From: Bradysia coprophila
Taxonomy: Eukaryota > Arthropoda > Insecta > Diptera > Sciaridae
DNA length: 64,000 nucleotides
NCBI RefSeq assembly: GCF_014529535.1
Contig: NW_023503302.1
Coordinates: 2,784,706 to 2,848,705, forward strand
Direction: 5' to 3'
Shown piece by piece: positions 58,875 through 64,000 of this stretch (positions are counted from its first letter, which is position 1; the number at the start of each line of letters is the position of its first letter). A program made the position numbers and the translations under genes. A model generated the notes under the pieces. It did not search any database. It saw nothing but the letters and a program-made list of their open reading frames with translations, and was not told the DNA's origin.

Positions 58875-60781
58875 ATGACCGAAAATTTTCGATCGTTGAT
58901 GACCCGAAATGGTATCGCTTTTGAGGACACAGCAGTACTGAATAATGCACTGAAACACGTTAATCAGCTTTACGAAACCAACTTCAAAAACAACATCGTC
59001 GTCCATGCGAAAAGGCGACTGTGCACATTAATAAAACTACGAATGATTCAAGTTAATGTCGGTATTCCGGACGCTACAATGAAAAGGAAGATAAACAACA
59101 CACTGAATTTCATGTTCAACCCAAAGTCAAAGTGTGGCAAAGATCAGGGACTTATAGATTTTATTCTCTGGTATATACTGAATCCCAATGATATTGAAAT
59201 CGGATGCACAGAAACTCGCGGTTTCATGTGCCTTTGCGTGAAAATCCAGTGGTTTGCGTTTGTACCATTATTCATGAGAATTCAGCGGGCAATTGCAGCT
59301 TATCAACATGACTGTCACCTTAATGGGAAAATAATTCGAGTACGCAACTTCAAAGTGGTTCCGTTACACAGTCACCGACGGAAACATATCAAGGTCGGCA
59401 GTGTAAGTCTTAAACGAATAATGGAACATTTGAAAATACATCCATCCAAATTGAACCCGGCAACTGGGAGACAGAATAGACTATCGGATGCAAAATTCAT
59501 AGATGCGCGAGTTAAAGATGCAAAGCAACCAACCAGAGAATATAATCCGCATTGGTTCAGTTTCTTGCATTGGAATAAAATCAAACACATGGAAAGAAGT
59601 GGCAAGGAATTTGATTACGAAATAGTCACGGATGGAGTTTCTGTATCAATTTAATTTCGGCGAAAAAATGGCGAAGCATCACCAGAATCGTACGAAGAAT
59701 TAGTGACTAAGCAGGCGGAAAAGTACCGGCAATTCGGTTACAATTGGGAAAACAACTTATGATCTAATGATCGGTGTCGACCCGGGGTATAAACTTTACA
59801 TCGCGGCGCTAATCAAGGATACACGAACGAATGAGGAGAAACACATTAAAATCACGTCGAAGAGCTTTTATTCGATGACTCGCCAAAATAACCGTCACAA
59901 GAAGAGCAAGAAATGGACGGCTGAACACGAAACTGCAGCGAAATTGGAGCGAGAAGATGTCAATGTATACGACGAATATCCGTCATCAGTCACTCCACAA
60001 TACATGAATTACATCAAGCATGAAGTTTTTCCATCGAGGCCATGAAATATACACTACGAGAAAATACAGCCGTTTGCACCTCAATCAACATATAAGGACG
60101 CAGCAGTCAATGGATTCCATCGTTCACACTTGATCGACAATGTTGGAAATGGTCGTATACTCGTTTGCATCGAAGGGAAGCCGTTGAACCCATCAAGTTC
60201 AATTAAAAAATATCGAAGGTGCCCCGGCATACGTAAACTGTTCCAATGCCTGAAACCAGTTTGCGACGCTATGTTTGTCGATGAATACAATACCTCGAAA
60301 GCTTTCGGATGTTGTTACCGTAGATTCGATCAGCCGAAACACAAACATTGGGACACGAGAAAAATTCGCCATCGAGTGTGTGACGATTGCCATCCGGATG
60401 CTGGAATTATCAGTCTGCCGAACACAATTATAGCACCAAAGTCTCAACTGCAAACGGAGGAACGAGAAGTGCGCCATTTGATATATCAAAACAATCCGCT
60501 CATCTCCTGGAACGAATCAGCGCAGTTGGCCAACATAAAGTTCGCATTTCTACCCGAACATAAAAAATCAATTCCAGAAGGTTCCTTTCAATCCAGCAAT
60601 TCACAAGGCCGTACAAAAAACGGTTTGGAATCGAGACATATCGGCGGCGCGAAACATGATTGTCAAGGGAGTTTGTGCAATTACAAAACCCACAATTAGC
60701 AATATCGCGACACCTCCAACATTGACCCGAGCCACCACTGCAACAGTTGCTGACAGTGACACGAGCGATGAAGACTTTTAG
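58875..60781 (+). pseudogene. Fanzor (TnpB-related RNA-guided nuclease) relic, Fanzor1-like
   Basis: Blocks appear in the order of a Fanzor protein but in shifting frames. N-terminal part 58875-59651: basic VVHAKRRLCTLIKLRM, then HWNKIKHMERSGKEFDYEIV. RuvC-I: YDLMIGVDPGYKLYIAALI (Asp codon 59779-59781). A linker HEIYTTRKYSRLHLNQHI follows. Then GNGRILVCIEG, PGIRKLFQCL and VDEYNTSKAFGCCYRRFD with HRVCDDCHPD, the DE(F/Y)-TSK zinc-finger block. RuvC-III: KTVWNRDISAARNMIVKGVC (Asp codon 60635-60637). Acidic tail to TAG at 60779-60781. Lesions: TAA at 59652-59654; frameshifts near 59757, 60026-60030, 60129 and 60580. The first zinc-ligand Cys after TSK is Phe. The N-terminus may be shortened (in-frame stop at 58848). 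Fanzors use an omegaRNA to guide DNA cleavage and usually ride in transposons. This copy cannot make an intact nuclease. Confidence 0.88.
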
Positions 60782-61163
60782 GTAAATCCACAATATTTGT
60801 TAACTCGGTAGAGTCAATCAAAATTAACAATATTTTCTTGAAATTTCAGCCACATCACGCAAATCCCAAGAAGTTCATCGAATCCAGCTGTAAATGGCGT
60901 TCTGTTTCGAAAAGTTGTGGTAAGTCACAAAAATTTGCTTTCACTGCAATTGCTTTATATTTTTTCTTTCATTGCAGTGTATTGTGTATCTCATAGGGTG
61001 TCCGAACAACAAAATTTCCAACATGGTCATCACATCAACTTATCATTTAAGCTAACTATTCAACTATTCTTAGACATTATTCTACACAGTTTTAATGTTA
61101 GCAAAACAACTTTTTTAGTTGTAGTACAGTGTATGTAAACACCATGTGAGAAAACTATAAGTC
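60782..61163 (+). other. 3' flank of the Fanzor relic with intron-like boundaries
   Basis: Directly after the Fanzor stop come a possible donor (AG/GTAAAT at 60782), an acceptor TTGAAATTTCAG ending at 60849, a donor GTTGTG/GTAAGT near 60919 and an acceptor TTTCATTGCAG near 60978. These would make a spliced 3' untranslated region. In TnpB/Fanzor loci the guide RNA comes from the 3' side of the gene, so this is where a guide-RNA remnant would be expected; I see no diagnostic structure. Confidence 0.3.
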
Positions 61164-61207
61164 CGCCTAAGAAAAAAAGAAGGTTAAATTTTGGTTTATT
61201 TAATGTA
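61164..61207 (+). repeat. 44-bp direct repeat, right copy
   Basis: Matches 58151-58194 at 43 of 44 positions, same orientation. The similarity ends abruptly on both sides apart from a three-base extension to the left. Confidence 0.85.
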
Positions 61208-63856
61208 TACAATTTTTGAAGAAAGTTTTTACTTCAATTTCGGCTCATCATACAGTAATTGATTGGTTCTTAAATGTATGGGCGGATATCAATTAAAGTG
61301 ATTTTTCGTTTAATGTTACTGTTAATCGAACGAAAAAAATAAACAAAATTCACTTTTTAGTTGGTCGATTTTGGAAAAATGGATGAGTAATGACATTTTA
61401 CTTTTGATAACAATTCTCAGGAAGAATGTTCTACGTTGTAAAGTTAATACCATAAAAGCTCTTCTCTTAGATAGTGCAGCACAGATGATTTAAAAAAAAC
61501 CTTGAAGTGATAAAACAAACAATCTTAAGCGATAGCCCTTATTACCAAAGTCCCCAAATTTGACACTAGTCAATTCAGTATTCATGCTAGGAGCAGGGCT
61601 GTGGTTGAGATAATCAGATTATTCAAACGTGAAAAATATTACCTCTAACTGGTCTGAATTCAATCTAGGACTTCGATTTAAAGACAAACTCATTCTCGTA
61701 TTTTCCTCCTAGTCGATAAATATTTCAAAGATGAATGCGGTATAAGGAACACATATTGCACAGTTAGGCCCTGGCTTTCATTTTTCGTGTGAAGAAATGT
61801 GCAAGCAGTAGAAATTGGATAATTTGTCAATATGAAACCTTAAAATCAGTCATGCCCCAGCAGTCCGCAACATTTCCTGCCCCTTAATTATATAATTTAG
61901 CCATTTTATTGCAGTCGTTATTGTGTTCATTACAACAATCTTTATTTAACAATCTTTGAAGAGTGTGAAAAAAGTTCGTCGAATAACAGGCCTATCATTA
62001 GTCATCAGATATTATGTTGCATGTGTCATCATGTACATATCCATCTAATGAGATAATTATTATTTCGTTTTACACCGACAGTAACTACATTCCAGAAAAT
62101 GGAAAAAAAAATTATTTGATTTACATGATCAATTAACTCGAAACGCACTTACAATTTACATACCTACGTCCCTATAACATCTTGTTGTAACACACCGCAG
62201 GTGTACACAATTTTTTTTTAATGTACTTTTTTCAGATGAATTTAATTATGTGTCCGATCAGAAAAAAAAGATAGTTAAGTTGAAGATATGGTTTGGTTCA
62301 GTGCATAAAAAGTAAAGTTCTTTTCGCTGAACATCTGAGAAAACCAAACCGATGTTAGATGCACAAATTTAAGTGTAAAGAAAATTATTAAGGTAGAATT
62401 CGATTTACATTATTTGATTTTTTCTTTAAAGTTAACATGATTCGATTAGGTATGAAGCAGCTGTCACAGCTACCCTCCTTCCTCACAAATTTTGTAAATA
62501 ACATTTTTAAAACGTTTTTACAAAGATAAAAGCGATGAACTGCAGATGATGTCCTATTCTCAATATTTCTGGGGTACTAGATTTTACAAATTTACGACAT
62601 TTTTGCCAATTTCAAATTCTGAAATTTGTCCGTAAATTTTTTTTTGAAGAAACTTCTTTCCTTGTACGATTTTTTTTAAATATCGCTAGAAACATGTTGC
62701 ATGTAGCATGGCTTCATGGTAAAAAATTATTTGAAGAATATATATTAAATAAATGGTGGTCATCTAACCTGTAGAGTAAGCTCATACCTGGTTTTTTATT
62801 GCAATAGAAATTTTTGGCGAACACTGTAAACCTAGTACCATTGTTAAATCCTGAATGTAGAGTGTTTTCACTCTACAAAATTAAAAGGATCTTTAATGGC
62901 GTTGGCATTATGATAAAAGACGAGTCGGTTGTTTGATCTATTTATTTGTGCCTGTTAACTGATCGAGTGCTAATGGTAGACTGACTCTAGTTCTCATTAC
63001 ATAATCTCACGACGCTGGATATGATACATACGTGCATGTGTGAGACTCGTTTACGGGTCACTACAGATCAAAGGGTGCAATTGAATTAAAACAGATCGAG
63101 ATACCCTAGAAATGGGTATAAATACGATGTAGTTGCACCGAATAAAATTAGAACAAATACGAAGCTTGAAAGGGCAACATGCCCTAAATAAGGTGTTTGT
63201 TTCTCAAAAGTAGTCCTAATGGCGCTTTCGAGCTGGGGAGAATATCCCACCAGTATAGTTGTAGAACTAGTAGAGTGACCGGAGCAGAATTTATGCAATC
63301 GGCTGATAGCCTTTTGCCTCTGAATTCAACAACCATTGAAAATATTTTTCCGGAGAAAACATCTCAAATTATTTTTTTTTCGTCGTGTTTTAACAGCAAA
63401 GAAAAATCGGTAAATAACCACTTCTCCAATTCTAAATACAATTTCTTTCTCTACCAAAGGCAATTTTGAAAAAAATAAATTAAAATAGAGCGCGTGCGAT
63501 TTTGAGAAAAACGTTTCATATTTCAATAAAAAGTAGATTTACCATGAAAACCATTGCAAAAGATAATTAATTTTTTTTATAGAAATTATTGAAAAATATG
63601 GTTGCCATCCCGATGCCATCACACTTATTAGAAATCTTAGTAAGAATCCAATTAGAATGAATTAGAATGGTTCGGATATCCTTTTTGTCTCATTCAAATT
63701 ACAGCTTTTAAAGTGAGATATAAAATCAAGCAGACATTTTTCAGATATTCTGTTTACACTTTTGTTCTACAGAATAATAATCTACATCAGTTAAAAATAA
63801 ATTATTTATACTTCACACGGTCTATTATTTTGAAAAGTTTTCCCAGCAAATTTTGT
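61208..63856. other. Gene-free AT-rich DNA
   Basis: No open frame with motifs, no inverted repeat that I can support. Confidence 0.35.
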
Positions 63857-64000
63857 GAATATCTTTGTCCGACCAGCCATCAGAACTGAATATCTTGGTC
63901 CGACCAAAATACACACCAGCCAAGAGAACTGAATGGTTTGGTCCGACCAAAATACGCACCACAGTCAAGAGAACTCAATATTTTGGACCGACCAAAATAC
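63857..64000 (+). repeat. Minisatellite of 43-45 bp units, cut by the window end
   Basis: Units begin at 63857 (shortened), 63888, 63931 and 63976. Consensus words are GAATATTTTGGTCCGACCAA, AATACACACCA and CAAGAGAACT. The last unit runs into the window edge, so the array continues beyond. Confidence 0.85.

Noticed and set aside
1..64000. CRISPR arrays, rRNA or tRNA genes
   Set aside because: The tandem repeats seen are contiguous satellites or MITE-internal, without spacer structure. No tRNA cloverleaf or rRNA core was noticed, though no dedicated scan could be run.

Overview
The window looks like nuclear DNA of an insect, most likely a fly. It is AT-rich, its genes have short GT-AG introns (about 55 to 170 bp), one promoter carries the arthropod TCAGT initiator, the genes are insect-type (GH18 chitinase, FAAH2-like amidase, cyclic-nucleotide-binding protein, Gln-rich secreted protein), and it holds Jockey- and RTE-type LINE relics plus many small inverted-repeat transposons. 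A lower-dipteran (midge or gnat) origin is a guess from composition, not shown by the sequence.

Layout. 1-4 kb: AT-rich intergenic DNA with two TA-flanked MITEs. 4.1-5.1 kb (minus): a five-exon gene for a secreted coactosin/ADF-H-like protein with a clear TATA box and initiator. 5.4-5.7 kb: two inverted-repeat elements. 7.1-9.2 kb (minus): a five-exon FAAH2-like amidase with an intact catalytic triad but one frameshift in exon 3. 10-22.4 kb: no recognisable gene; foldback elements, a 147-bp tandem array and dispersed repeats. 22.4-23.4 kb (minus): Jockey-type reverse transcriptase relic. 23.9-26.0 kb (plus): nine-exon GH18 chitinase with an Asp-to-Asn change in the catalytic motif. 26.05-27.5 kb (minus): cyclic-nucleotide-binding-domain gene, tail to tail with the chitinase. 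29.2-29.7 kb: hAT-type MITE filled with a 9-bp minisatellite. 30.8-33.1 kb (minus): long Gln-rich secreted protein lacking only its first exon. 34.3-35.5 kb: RTE-type LINE relic. 35.5-58 kb: mostly gene-free, with one orphan terminal coding exon at 43.1 kb, MITEs, and a nested palindromic element at 53.5-55.3 kb. 58.2-60.8 kb: a Tudor-domain remnant (minus) next to a decayed Fanzor gene (plus). 63.9-64.0 kb: start of a 44-bp minisatellite that runs off the window.

The most notable find is the Fanzor relic at 58.9-60.8 kb. Fanzor is the eukaryotic relative of TnpB, an RNA-guided nuclease family. The RuvC-I, DEY-TSK/zinc-finger and RuvC-III blocks are all readable in order, but one nonsense codon and about four frameshifts separate them. 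It and the Tudor fragment are bracketed by a 44-bp direct repeat.

The host genes do not form an obvious pathway together; they are ordinary, separately regulated insect genes. Gene models were assembled by eye from splice-site and reading-frame consistency. Family names rest on motif recognition without database searches.
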